Positions 36,447 to 45,400 of a stretch of 51,158 bases of DNA are shown piece after piece. This DNA is from Ferrimonas sediminum (GTDB taxonomy: Bacteria > Pseudomonadota > Gammaproteobacteria > Enterobacterales > Shewanellaceae): positions 1 through 51,158 of the forward strand of contig NZ_FNEM01000023.1 of assembly GCF_900100175.1 (NCBI RefSeq), read 5' to 3'. The number at the start of each line of letters is the position of its first letter. Position 1 is the stretch's first letter. A program made the position numbers and the translations under genes. The notes under the pieces were generated by a model, which was not told the origin of the DNA, did no database searches, and saw nothing but the letters and a program-made list of their open reading frames with translations.

Positions 36447-37789
36447 TGTCGACAGTAGAAATTGCGAGGCAACCTGATCTTTCCTTCCTTATAACTAGCA
36501 AGAGGAAGAATGAAATCGATGTTTGTTCACTCCCGCTTATACTCAAACAGGATGGTAAGTTTGACTGGGATGCCAACTCATACCTTACCAACTATGGAGG
36601 CGGACCGAAAATATTCAATATCAAACCCCTAGCAACTACTGTCGAAAAAAAAGCTTACAACCTGAATTTGTTCTGCACTTTCCTTGAAGGTTACCAGATA
36701 GAGCTTAGCGAAATTAATGACAGTATTTTATATCGATACGTTGAATATCTAAAAGAAAGGCGCATTACCGATGCAACTATAATTTCACACGTAAGAACGG
36801 CCCTTGGATATATTGCGCACTTGACTCAAATGCATCCAGCATGGAATTTATCCACAAATGAAGAAAAGCCCGTTCATAAGTACGGCGTTCACTATACAAC
36901 AAAAACCTACAAATCAGGAAGAATTAACAAAGACTATTTGTATCATCGTTGCCTTGATGGACTCATTCACATTACTACGGAAGCGGAATTCATTCACGAC
37001 CATGAGTACATTAAGTGGCTTGATGCAATTAACTGCTCTACTTACCACCCTACATTAAATAATTTTTTGGTTACCAGATGGCAAGCCCTTGCGACATTAC
37101 TAGAAATAACTGGTTCTAGGATATCCGAAGCTCACCAAATTACTAGAACAATGATCAAAAAGGCTTCCAAATCCATGATGTCCAGCTCAGCGACGCACAT
37201 TATTCGTAACATAGCCATACGCAAAGGTAAGTACAAGGGAAAAGTACGCCAAGTGCAAGTAGCCAAAGAAGACCTTCAAATTATACTTTGCCATATAAAT
37301 ATGGTTGAAAAAAAATTTCCGAATACGAAGCATGATGCTATTTTTGTTGATGTAAATACAGGCGCACAACTCAAATCATCCTATTTAAAAAACTATGCCA
37401 AAAAGGTAATTAACGGTAGCCCTTACAGCATCGACCTTAGACACGTAACCAATCACTCTTTTCGACACCGCTTTATCACATTGTATGTAGCCAAAGCCAT
37501 CAGGAAAATGTCTAAATATGGAAGCTTTTCAAACATTCTAACTGTTGCAGAAAACGCATGTCGAAAAATAACTATGCATGCCTCGAATTCGACCTTGTCG
37601 CACTATGTACACTTGGCTACTGATCTTAATTACCACGAAGAATTTGAGGGTAGAGAATTGAGCAGTGTTTCGACTCAATTTCGCATTCGACTAAGAAAAA
37701 TGATGAAAATTTCGGAACAGTATCGTTTAAAAGAAATATCTGAAAGTGAAGCACTAAACTCTATTATTTCCACTCTCGATGAATTCTAA
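36443..37789 (+). CDS. Tyrosine recombinase/integrase (448 residues)
   Basis: The ATG at 36443 overlaps the upstream TGA and follows GGGGGG; an ATG four codons earlier is in frame. A SAM-like N-terminal core-binding domain (residues about 60-150, with TTVEKKAYNLNLFCTFLEG) precedes the catalytic domain. The catalytic set is complete: Arg226 in GSRISEAHQI, His338 and Arg341 in NHSFRHRF, His379 in MHASNS and Tyr388 in SHYVHLA. It closes the recombinase operon. With the 670-residue enzyme it gives two active-looking recombinases in one module, as in Tn554 TnpA/TnpB and GmtY/GmtZ. Confidence 0.87.
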   Translation: MMSTVEIARQPDLSFLITSKRKNEIDVCSLPLILKQDGKFDWDANSYLTNYGGGPKIFNIKPLATTVEKKAYNLNLFCTFLEGYQIELSEINDSILYRYVEYLKERRITDATIISHVRTALGYIAHLTQMHPAWNLSTNEEKPVHKYGVHYTTKTYKSGRINKDYLYHRCLDGLIHITTEAEFIHDHEYIKWLDAINCSTYHPTLNNFLVTRWQALATLLEITGSRISEAHQITRTMIKKASKSMMSSSATHIIRNIAIRKGKYKGKVRQVQVAKEDLQIILCHINMVEKKFPNTKHDAIFVDVNTGAQLKSSYLKNYAKKVINGSPYSIDLRHVTNHSFRHRFITLYVAKAIRKMSKYGSFSNILTVAENACRKITMHASNSTLSHYVHLATDLNYHEEFEGRELSSVSTQFRIRLRKMMKISEQYRLKEISESEALNSIISTLDEF

Positions 37790-38167
37790 AAATATTGATT
37801 TATCCAGAACTGACAAATTTCTGCTTGCTACTGGGAATATATTGCGGACAGAAAGTGCCAACAAATCGGTCATTCCCGATATGGCTGAAGCCGTCTACTT
37901 GGCACCCTACGGTACTCGTGATTTTCACCGCCATTTCCGCTAACCATGAACCAGAACATACAGAACTCCCCATTGCCTCGACCGGACGATATCCAAAAGC
38001 CAATACCGAGCAGAATGTGTGGAAAAAGAGAGCCTCAATGTGTGATTGCGGCAAGCGCTCTATCAGACAGGCGAAGCAGCACCGCTTGGCTAACTCGAAA
38101 CACTGACAGTTCAGTCGGTGGGGGCGTGTTTTACCCCTTGACTGAGAGAAGGCTCATATGTGTTATA
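37790..38167. other. Region between the recombinase operon and cargo
   Basis: About 380 bases. Open frames of 84-103 codons exist on both strands, but none has a ribosome binding site and none resembles a known protein. Higher GC than its flanks hints at a fragment of foreign or core origin. Confidence 0.35.
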
Positions 38168-39055
38168 TTAATCTTCCTCTTTGGTGCAATTTATACACTT
38201 ATCTTCAATTAAGTAACCACCGCACCCTGCGCAAGGTTTCATTGTCGTTGGCACAGATTCTACGCAATCAGAACATTTATGCCACAAGCACATTCCTCCA
38301 CCTAATTTTTCATCATAAAGTACAGAGTTAGCACCACATTCAGGGCACTCGTGGAATTCAGATATATCAATTTCTTGTTTTTCAAAATCACAAGTTGTGC
38401 AATAGCATGATACTGGATAAGACTCACCATCATAAATGATAAATAATGAATGATTTCCACAATGACAGCACCCACCTTTCACAAACTCATGCCTTTTATC
38501 AACATTTAGGAATGCTTCCTCAACGTCAGCAGCATGTTCTTCAAAGCAGATTCGATTGATGCCTTCTACAAAAGTATCACTCGCAGCCTTTTCACCAGCA
38601 AGTAACATCGCAGGCTTTATTACCATCAAGTAGAGTTTAACAAGCGAAGCTTTAAGGCTTTCTAGCGTCATTTCAAATGCAAAGTGCTGTATTTTATTTC
38701 TTTCTTTTGCAAGATCCTGAATAACTTTCAAATTAGACCTCTTGAATTGTTCAGGATAATATTTTTTCAATTCCTGACAAATACCATTGATATCTATTGA
38801 CTTACAGTCATAAAGTTTTTCAATTTTCGGCTGCAATGGTGAAGCGCAATTTCTAAACAAAGAGTTTTTATCAAAAATAATTATTGGGTCAATTTGAACC
38901 AATATTTCCTTTAGGATTAATTCCGCGCCTTGAAAAAGTGACAGCAAAGCTTTTTTATAGCTTACAGGGCAATTTTTTTCTTCAGCAAAATCTAAGTAGT
39001 CCATACCAGATTTAATTGAATCTAGGGAGTTTTCTATTAGGGTGAATTTGATCAT
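38168..39055 (-). CDS. HEPN-like domain protein with C-terminal zinc ribbons
   Basis: 295 residues. The N-terminal 180 residues are helical with KERNKIQHF, giving Arg119 and His124 in the Rx4H motif of HEPN ribonuclease domains. The C-terminal 100 residues carry repeated Cys pairs: CCHCGNH, CTTC, CPECGANS, HKCSDC, CAGCGGYL and CINC, enough for about three zinc ribbons. HEPN proteins are often RNases in toxin-antitoxin and abortive-infection systems, so a phage-defence role as element cargo is plausible. No obvious antitoxin gene is adjacent, so it may act alone. The HEPN call rests on this motif and helix pattern. Confidence 0.6.
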   Translation of the reverse strand: MIKFTLIENSLDSIKSGMDYLDFAEEKNCPVSYKKALLSLFQGAELILKEILVQIDPIIIFDKNSLFRNCASPLQPKIEKLYDCKSIDINGICQELKKYYPEQFKRSNLKVIQDLAKERNKIQHFAFEMTLESLKASLVKLYLMVIKPAMLLAGEKAASDTFVEGINRICFEEHAADVEEAFLNVDKRHEFVKGGCCHCGNHSLFIIYDGESYPVSCYCTTCDFEKQEIDISEFHECPECGANSVLYDEKLGGGMCLWHKCSDCVESVPTTMKPCAGCGGYLIEDKCINCTKEED

Positions 39056-39625
39056 ATTACTCGATTAATATAACAGTGTATTAGTGCGTATTCTGCATAA
39101 CAGGGTGAAAGTTAGAACACATTAGCAAGCGAACCACTCTAAATCAATGACTTAAGCCGGCGTTTGCGCTGCTCTTGGAGTAAAACTGAAAATTTACGCC
39201 AACAGTTGTGGGTGAGTAATAAAGAATCATACTCGACTGGCAAGAGCCCAACGGCTCCTGCCGCCACGAAGCTGTCATCGGCCAGTGAAGAAACGTCATG
39301 GGAGTAGGGGGAAAATCAGTTTGTCGCTTAAAGCATAAACCTGCATAATCAGAAGTCAAATATCAATAACTTACAGGTACAACTGAAGCGTAAGATTGCA
39401 TAAAAATAAAGAATAAAGCTGCATAGTGTATCTAATGTCACATTCCCGTCGTGTAAATTTACACCACAAGAATCTAATTCTACTGGCACATATATGCAGT
39501 CCCAAATTAGAGCATCCAATACCAGAATGGTGATCACATCAAATCAGCAAAAATGGTCAATTTTGCCAGCACCGTCACTTAGGGCTCTAACAATCGCCGT
39601 CCGGCCGGAAGGGTAATGCCGGCCA
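39056..39625. other. Gene-poor cargo region
   Basis: About 570 bases with only short frames lacking ribosome binding sites. A 71-codon minus-strand frame (ending PTTVGVNFQFYS) may be debris of an older gene; nothing is assignable. Confidence 0.35.
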
Positions 39626-39713
39626 CTGGGGCTGGGGCTGGGGCTGGGGCTGGGGCTGGGGCTGGGGCTGGGGCTGGGGCTGGGGCTGGGGCTGGGGCTG
39701 GGGCTGGGGCTGG
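39626..39713 (+). repeat. G-rich hexanucleotide tandem repeat (CTGGGG) x 14.7
   Basis: Fourteen perfect copies plus CTGG, with no interruption. On the plus strand it gives fourteen GGGG runs two bases apart, a strong G-quadruplex former. On the minus strand an open frame would read a Ser-Pro dipeptide run but shows no start signal. It lies in non-coding cargo, next to a GGCCGGCC-like GC patch. Confidence 0.97.
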
Positions 39714-39776
39714 ACCGAACCAACCACAGTTTCATCCATATTTGTGACGTCCCCTAATAATTCATCAATTAAAATA

Positions 39777-40190
39777 TCATGGGGTTACTTGATATACCTC
39801 AAGCAAATCAGCCCTCTTATTATATCTTATCCTAGGGTTATCCATACCTTTTAATTTTTCAAGCAATGTTTCACTCAAGTTTTCAGAACCAGAATATGTA
39901 ACCAAATACTTTGGCTCGCACTCTCTTGTTAACTTACCTAAAGAGTCATTCATTTTAACAATAAACTGATCATCACCCTCAATAACCACAGAATAATTTA
40001 TATTTACATCAGTCCTAATAGTTCGATCAAACCAGTTCAGCTCAGCCGTTCCTTTCCCTTCAAACGACAACAAATATGACCTTACCTCTTCCAGGCACTC
40101 ATCATAAACTGGAAAGACAGACTTTCGAGTTTCAGCTGCATGAATAGCACAGCCACATAACATAAATAAAGCCATAACAATTCTAATCAT
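39777..40190 (-). CDS. Hypothetical exported protein
   Basis: 137 residues from the ATG at 40190 (the frame opens at a TTG four codons earlier), preceded by GGGTAAG. A signal peptide runs to AIHAAE, with a Cys pair in MLCGCA that could also be a lipobox. The mature part has two Cys (YDECLEE and TRECEPK), consistent with one disulfide. I recognise no family. Its size, export signal and place beside toxin modules fit an orphan immunity protein (inference). Confidence 0.55.
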   Translation of the reverse strand: MIRIVMALFMLCGCAIHAAETRKSVFPVYDECLEEVRSYLLSFEGKGTAELNWFDRTIRTDVNINYSVVIEGDDQFIVKMNDSLGKLTRECEPKYLVTYSGSENLSETLLEKLKGMDNPRIRYNKRADLLEVYQVTP

Positions 40191-40202
40191 TGTCTTACCC
40201 AA

Positions 40203-40371
40203 ACATCAATTGGTACTGAATCGCCACTAATATCCTAGACACCCTGCTTGTCAGAAGAGAGTCCGGTACTTTATGGACAATGCATCACCCTATCCTGGTG
40301 GAGGCCATGGACTGATGAAAGTGGAGCGCAATTAGGATCAGCTATTTAGGAGTGGGGATTGAACATCCAAT
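40203..40371. other. Short gap between cargo genes
   Basis: No gene seen; the base composition is closer to the core genome than to the flanking genes, suggesting a small inserted or relic fragment. Confidence 0.3.
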
Positions 40372-41172
40372 CTAGTGATGCCTATTTTTACTATTCTCTT
40401 CTAGCCAAAGCTTAACTTTATTCCTAAAGCTTTCACCTAAACTATCAGGTCTGAATGCACCCTCATGTGATTCAATAAAACTATTAATACTCCGGCCGGA
40501 TTTGTCTTCTAAAGTATAATCAGCCCCCATCTTTAGTAAATAATATACAATGTCATAACGAGCTAAATCTGCCGCAGATAAAAGCGGGCTTTTTCCTTGA
40601 GCATCTACAGAATTTATATCTGCACCATTATTTAGTAATGTAGTAAAGCATGGGGCAATACCATCATTTTTTCCAACTGTAATCATTTCAAATATAGGAG
40701 CGCGATAAAACATCCCTGCCTTCAAATTTGGATTCCCTTCGTACTTCAAAGCCAAAATTAGCATCGAGCAGTCTTTTTTACGTGATACCCAGTGCATTAC
40801 AGACCCGCCATCTTCAAAAATCACATTGGGATCAGCACCTATCTTCAATAAATGTTCAAACCCTTTCTCATTTTTCATAGCCCAAAATAAGGCTGTAGCG
40901 TCACTAGTGCCACGGGAATTAATATCAACCCCCTGAGACACTAACTCATCTATCTTTTTGATTTGCCCTTTTCCTGCTGCTCTTGCCAATGCCCTATGTT
41001 GTTTATCGGGAAACATGGTTTCAAGATCCATATGAATCAATACCTTCTTTGATATGGAGCCCTCATGATTTTTTTGAGAATGAGTTAATTGATTAGCAGA
41101 ACTACAGCCAGATAGCGCAACTAAGCAAACCCAAGCAATTAATTGAGTTCTTTTTATAAACATTTTTAACAT
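40372..41172 (-). CDS. Ankyrin-repeat lipoprotein, candidate immunity protein for the lipase toxin
   Basis: 266 residues; the ATG at 41172 overlaps the lipase stop, and a second in-frame ATG lies at 41163. A lipoprotein signal ends in VALSGC. The body holds about four ankyrin repeats (ALARAAGKGQIKKIDELVSQ, DATALFWAMKNEKGFEHLLK, GKSPLLSAADLARYDIVYYL). Tight coupling to a lipase toxin domain and export to the periplasm are the marks of an immunity protein against an antibacterial phospholipase. The pairing is inferred from overlap and topology. Confidence 0.7.
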   Translation of the reverse strand: MLKMFIKRTQLIAWVCLVALSGCSSANQLTHSQKNHEGSISKKVLIHMDLETMFPDKQHRALARAAGKGQIKKIDELVSQGVDINSRGTSDATALFWAMKNEKGFEHLLKIGADPNVIFEDGGSVMHWVSRKKDCSMLILALKYEGNPNLKAGMFYRAPIFEMITVGKNDGIAPCFTTLLNNGADINSVDAQGKSPLLSAADLARYDIVYYLLKMGADYTLEDKSGRSINSFIESHEGAFRPDSLGESFRNKVKLWLEENSKNRHH

Positions 41173-41714
41173 GAAGTTCCCATAATCTTACACATGCTTC
41201 CCATATCGTGCCAACCGCCGTGCCCTAGATTAATCTGTGTTCCCGGCACACTGCTAGGAGTAAATGCATTTATAGCACTAATAGCATCATAGCCACTATA
41301 GTAGTGAGTTATACTACCATTCGCCCTTTGATATGGCCCTAAGATATTATTATGTAAACCTGCCGCATTAAATACAGTAGCACTTCCCCCTGTGTGTATT
41401 GCTGCTGCTGAAGCGAGTCCACCGCCTAAGGAGTGCCCAGTGAATGAAATCTTTCCACCTGTATTTAGTGAGTATCCTTTAGCAAGTTCTATTGCATTAG
41501 TATATTGAGTTGATTCAATTCCCATTCCTTGCAAAATATTTGCTTTCCAATCTGCTAGGCTAGTGAAATCAGTACCCGCAAATGCTAGAACACTATTACC
41601 AGCTTTATCAATAAATAATGCAGCTCTTAACCCTGTGTCATCCGAATGCACATTAGCCAAAGTATAATCACCAACTTTATCACCAATCTTACCATCATAA
41701 GCTTTTGCACTCAT
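41166..41714 (-). CDS. Orphan RHS C-terminal toxin: class 3 lipase domain
   Basis: A 182-residue frame from an ATG at 41714, which has no clear ribosome binding site. The same frame is open back to 41852 and there reads TVGGTISKVTGGKFANGAYS, the conserved linker found at the start of many RHS/polymorphic-toxin tips. The toxin contains FAGTDFTSLADW and the lipase nucleophile elbow FTGHSLGGGLAS, with later Asp and His residues, as in class 3 lipases (DUF2974-like). The RHS core is missing, cut off at a stop at 41853. It is therefore a displaced toxin cassette, probably swapped out by the current tip at 42479, with its immunity gene retained. Confidence 0.75.
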   Translation of the reverse strand: MSAKAYDGKIGDKVGDYTLANVHSDDTGLRAALFIDKAGNSVLAFAGTDFTSLADWKANILQGMGIESTQYTNAIELAKGYSLNTGGKISFTGHSLGGGLASAAAIHTGGSATVFNAAGLHNNILGPYQRANGSITHYYSGYDAISAINAFTPSSVPGTQINLGHGGWHDMGSMCKIMGTSC

Positions 41715-41955
41715 TTCAGCATATTGAGCAGCTTGAGGATCAAGAGGTTTACTAGACCAGCCTATCGTTAATGCGGCTGCAAATGCTGCACTATATGCGC
41801 CATTAGCAAACTTACCACCAGTGACCTTCGATATAGTGCCTCCAACAGTTTTTCAAATAGAAGTGTCAGGTGAAATCTGAACTAACTCAAATAAGGACAC
41901 GTTTGGTATGATACTTTATCACTCTACCACACTGTGAGGTAATTGTTCTTCTAAC
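41715..41955 (-). pseudogene. RHS linker relic upstream of the orphan tip, then unassigned sequence
   Basis: 41715-41852 continues the lipase frame with an RHS-type Gly/Ala-rich linker. From 41853 to 41955 no homology is seen; the change marks the recombination junction between the orphan cassette and the active RHS locus. Confidence 0.5.
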
Positions 41956-42477
41956 CTAATAAGCCCGATCACTCATCATTTTTTCAAACTCACCATCAGG
42001 AAAGTTCTCTCTTGTAGATGACTCAATATTATTCCAAGCCTTACAGCGAGAATTAAAGGAACTGTAATCAAGGCGCGAAACAGAGAGGGACAACTGATGT
42101 ACCTCAACTATTTCCCCTAACACTCTGCCCATCTCTCGTAGATTTCTTCCGGTTTTGAATTTTCCAGTAACGATCACATGACAATCAACGTAATGTTCGA
42201 AAGAAGGCCCCAGTTCTTTATTGCTGCCGACTCTCACCCTTTGGTTTGAAGCATATAGACAGGCTTCTTGACTGATACACAAGTAATATTCTTTACCACC
42301 ACCGTAACTAAAGCCAAAAAAGTATCCTGCCATGTTTACTTCTGACATGTCATAGTCATCAATAGCTTCCTGTAATTCATAAAATGACATAATCGGTATG
42401 CCCTTACCGATATCAGCAGTTGATGCTGTCGGCTTGAGCAATGCTATAGATAGCAAAACTAGAAAAGTAAATCTCAT
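41956..42477 (-). CDS. Exported immunity-protein candidate of the RHS-JAMM toxin
   Basis: 173 residues from the ATG at 42477, one base after the RHS stop; the longer frame from 42516 lies inside the RHS gene. A signal peptide (MRFTFLVLLSIALLKPTAST) directs it to the periplasm. The body has four to five Cys (YYLCISQEACLY, YVDCHVIV, SRCKAW), so disulfides are likely. No family is recognised. Position immediately after the toxin tip is the defining mark of polymorphic-toxin immunity genes. Periplasmic export would fit protection of a producer from a toxin acting there or entering through it (inference). Confidence 0.68.
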   Translation of the reverse strand: MRFTFLVLLSIALLKPTASTADIGKGIPIMSFYELQEAIDDYDMSEVNMAGYFFGFSYGGGKEYYLCISQEACLYASNQRVRVGSNKELGPSFEHYVDCHVIVTGKFKTGRNLREMGRVLGEIVEVHQLSLSVSRLDYSSFNSRCKAWNNIESSTRENFPDGEFEKMMSDRAY

Positions 42478-42478
42478 A

Positions 42479-45400
42479 CTAACACCCAGAATATACACAT
42501 TTTGTGAACTTATCACCGTGTTCTATCGGCATATCTATATGGTCATTACCAAAAGCAGACCACGCGCTTTTAGCATCGAAAACTTGCAGACCTATTCCGC
42601 TATGGCCAGGAACTTGTTGAAACGACAGATAAGAATGACCGGTCTTAAATGCATTTAAATCAACCGTTGATAGACCTTTACTTCCTACCGGATGGGTATG
42701 CCATCTTGCTGAAGATCCCCACTGATTCCTAAATGCAGTAGACCTCGAGAGGTTATATACAGCTCCCGAGTCATAACTTGTAATGACTTTGCCTATTGAA
42801 TATCCACCATCAGTATTAGTATATATTTTTGCAAAAACTTCAGCATTGTACTCACTAGAGATAGATAGCGCATTGTCATGTAGCCATTTTGCTGCACCCT
42901 GATGCGACTTAAAGGAAGGAAGCTCTTTAATCCTTATGTTTAATTTCTCCAACGCGCTATCTAGACCAGCTGTATCACCATTAAACCGATTTATATAGCT
43001 TGATGAATCAGATACGCTCCTTCCGTACAGTTCATTAACCATTTCTTTTGGTATCCCGGCATTCTCCATTGCCATCGCCTGGGCGGCTTCACCAATCGTG
43101 GAAGTCCCAAAACCATACTGGGCGATCCCCTCCACTAGCCCAGCAGTTACAGCCCCCACAAATGCTCCTTGTAGCGCACCTTTTAACGATCCAGTGAGAA
43201 TCGCACCACTAGCAAATCCCGCAGCAGCACCTCCTGCGGCCGCTCCCATAAACCCAGCAGCACTGGGACCATAGCCCGCCCCTAACGCCCATGATGCCAT
43301 AGCGTTGGAGGCTGCTCCAAACGTAAAGTAGGAAACCACCACAGCAGCAATCACCTTCCAATACTTCTTCACTAATTTAAAAAGTTTTTTAAAGAAGAAT
43401 CCACTCGGATCCGTATAGCTCATGGGATTGTTCATCACATAGCTATACCGGTTGTAGTTCTGCAGATTGTCCGGAGCCTGGATATGCGGATCGGCCTGCA
43501 GGAAGCGACCAAGGGTGGGATCGTAGATCCGACCATTCATATGGATGATGTCAAGGTTTTCTATGTTCTCATGCCCGGTGTACCCCTTGGTGTGCGATGG
43601 AGAAATCCCCACACCGAGCAGCGAGTCCGTATGAGTTTGCAGTAGCTTACCCCACGCATCGTAAACAAACTGCTGGATTACATTTCCGCCGTCATCAGTA
43701 ATGGTGGTCGTCGAGCCCTGATGATCTTTATGCAGATAATAAGTGTCATCAGAGCCGTTACTACGATCAGTAATGATGACATTGCCAACGTAATACTTAT
43801 GTTCGGTCAGATTGGTTACGCTGGCGCCAGTGCGAACGACCTTCTCGTAAAGCCCATCGACATAGGTCGTGGCATAGTAAGCTGCAGCGCCGTTTTCCTG
43901 CTTTTTGTCGTAACGATAGTAACGGGCTCGGTTGCCATCATACTTGAACGTTGTGTAATCGCTTCCTTTGTCAATACGGGATATAAGGTCGTACGAGGTG
44001 TACGTAAAGTCTCGTTTACCGTCATAAAGGACGTTGCCGTTATCGTCGTACTCCATCAGATAACTTGCAGGGTTGTTGCGAGTACACTGCGTACCGCTTA
44101 GGCCCCATCCTGATGGGCAGGAGTAGTCCAGTGACTGCGTCACTGTTCGTGAGCAAGTTTGTCCGCTCAGAGACCAACCGCTGTCACAATAATATACGTT
44201 ATCGTACTCCGCATCCTGCGTAACGTACTTTGAGCATGATTGGCCACTCAAAGACCAACCACTCGAACAGGTGTAGCTTACCGACTGAGTCAGCGTCCGC
44301 GTGCAGCTATTCCCTGACAACGACCAACCTGCACTGCACGAAGCAGTTGCTGTACTTGTAAGCGTGCGGGAGCAACTAGCGCCTGACTTAGTCCAACCAG
44401 CCGAGCAGGAATAGATTGGAGTAGCTGAAAGTGTCGACGTACAAGTCGTGCCTGATTTGGTGTAGCCCGAGGGGCAACTGTAGACAGTTTTGGTCACCAT
44501 GCATTCCCACTCATAAGGAATGCCAAAACAACGACCAATATCTGGCCCAGATGGGCGAGAGGCTGTAGAGAAAATCTCAGGAATCGTTTGTACAGACGAT
44601 GTCGCATTAACGGTCTTTGTACATGTTGTACCCGACCGACTGTAGCCCGATGGGCAACTGTAAGTTACGGTGGCGGATTTGGTCTCCTCCTTCGAGCAAC
44701 TAGTACCGTTAAGCGTATAGCCAGAAGGGCAGCTATAAGTGGGAGTTTTGGACTCATTTTTGATACAACTGTCTCCGGACAGTGTATACCCTGAAGTGGC
44801 ACAGTAATGTGTTGCATCTTCTGTCAACGTCGTAGAGCAGGTCGTTCCGGAAAGGATATAGTCAACTGGACAGTAGTAGGCGTAATCCAGGTTGGCGGCT
44901 TTGCTCTCTACCTTCTCGCAGCTGTTTCCTACCCGAGTGTATCCGGCCGCACAGCTTTCCGTTGCTGGCTGAGTTTGAATATCGTCGCACCATCCATCAG
45001 CGCAGACGTCCAGAAGACGGTAGGGATTGGCATTATCGTATTTGTAGTAACCAACGCCTTCCTTAAACTGAATGTTGCCCAAATCATCATAGTCGGTTCG
45101 AATTTGATTTTGGGCCAGTCCACTGTAATTTGTAGTGTGCAGGGTTAGACGGTAAAGCTCATCGTAATCGTAGCTGTCCGTCCAGCTTAAAGACGCACTA
45201 GAAAGCATCATGTCTCGGGAGCTCAGATTACCCACGCTGTCAAAGCTGTAGGTCAAATCATGCAACGTACCGCTATTGCCCAACAGCATGATGTTATTGA
45301 TAAAGCCCGAATCGGATTGGAAACTCTTGTTTTCGATAACGCCATTGCCGTAACTCACGCCGGTGACGTTGCCACGTACATCCATGGCCGAAATGGTTTG

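Noticed and set aside
37795-38106. 103-codon frame after the recombinase operon
   Set aside because: It lacks a Shine-Dalgarno sequence and any recognisable motif; overlapping frames of similar length exist on both strands.
39626-39713. CRISPR-like array
   Set aside because: The unit is six bases with no spacers; it is a simple tandem repeat.
39544-39735. Ser-Pro repeat protein from the minus strand of the G-rich repeat
   Set aside because: No ribosome binding site, domain or signal; the frame is a by-product of a six-base repeat.
40260-40320. Short plus-strand frame reading like a toxin tail in the gap at 40203-40371
   Set aside because: Too short and without start signal or context to support a gene.
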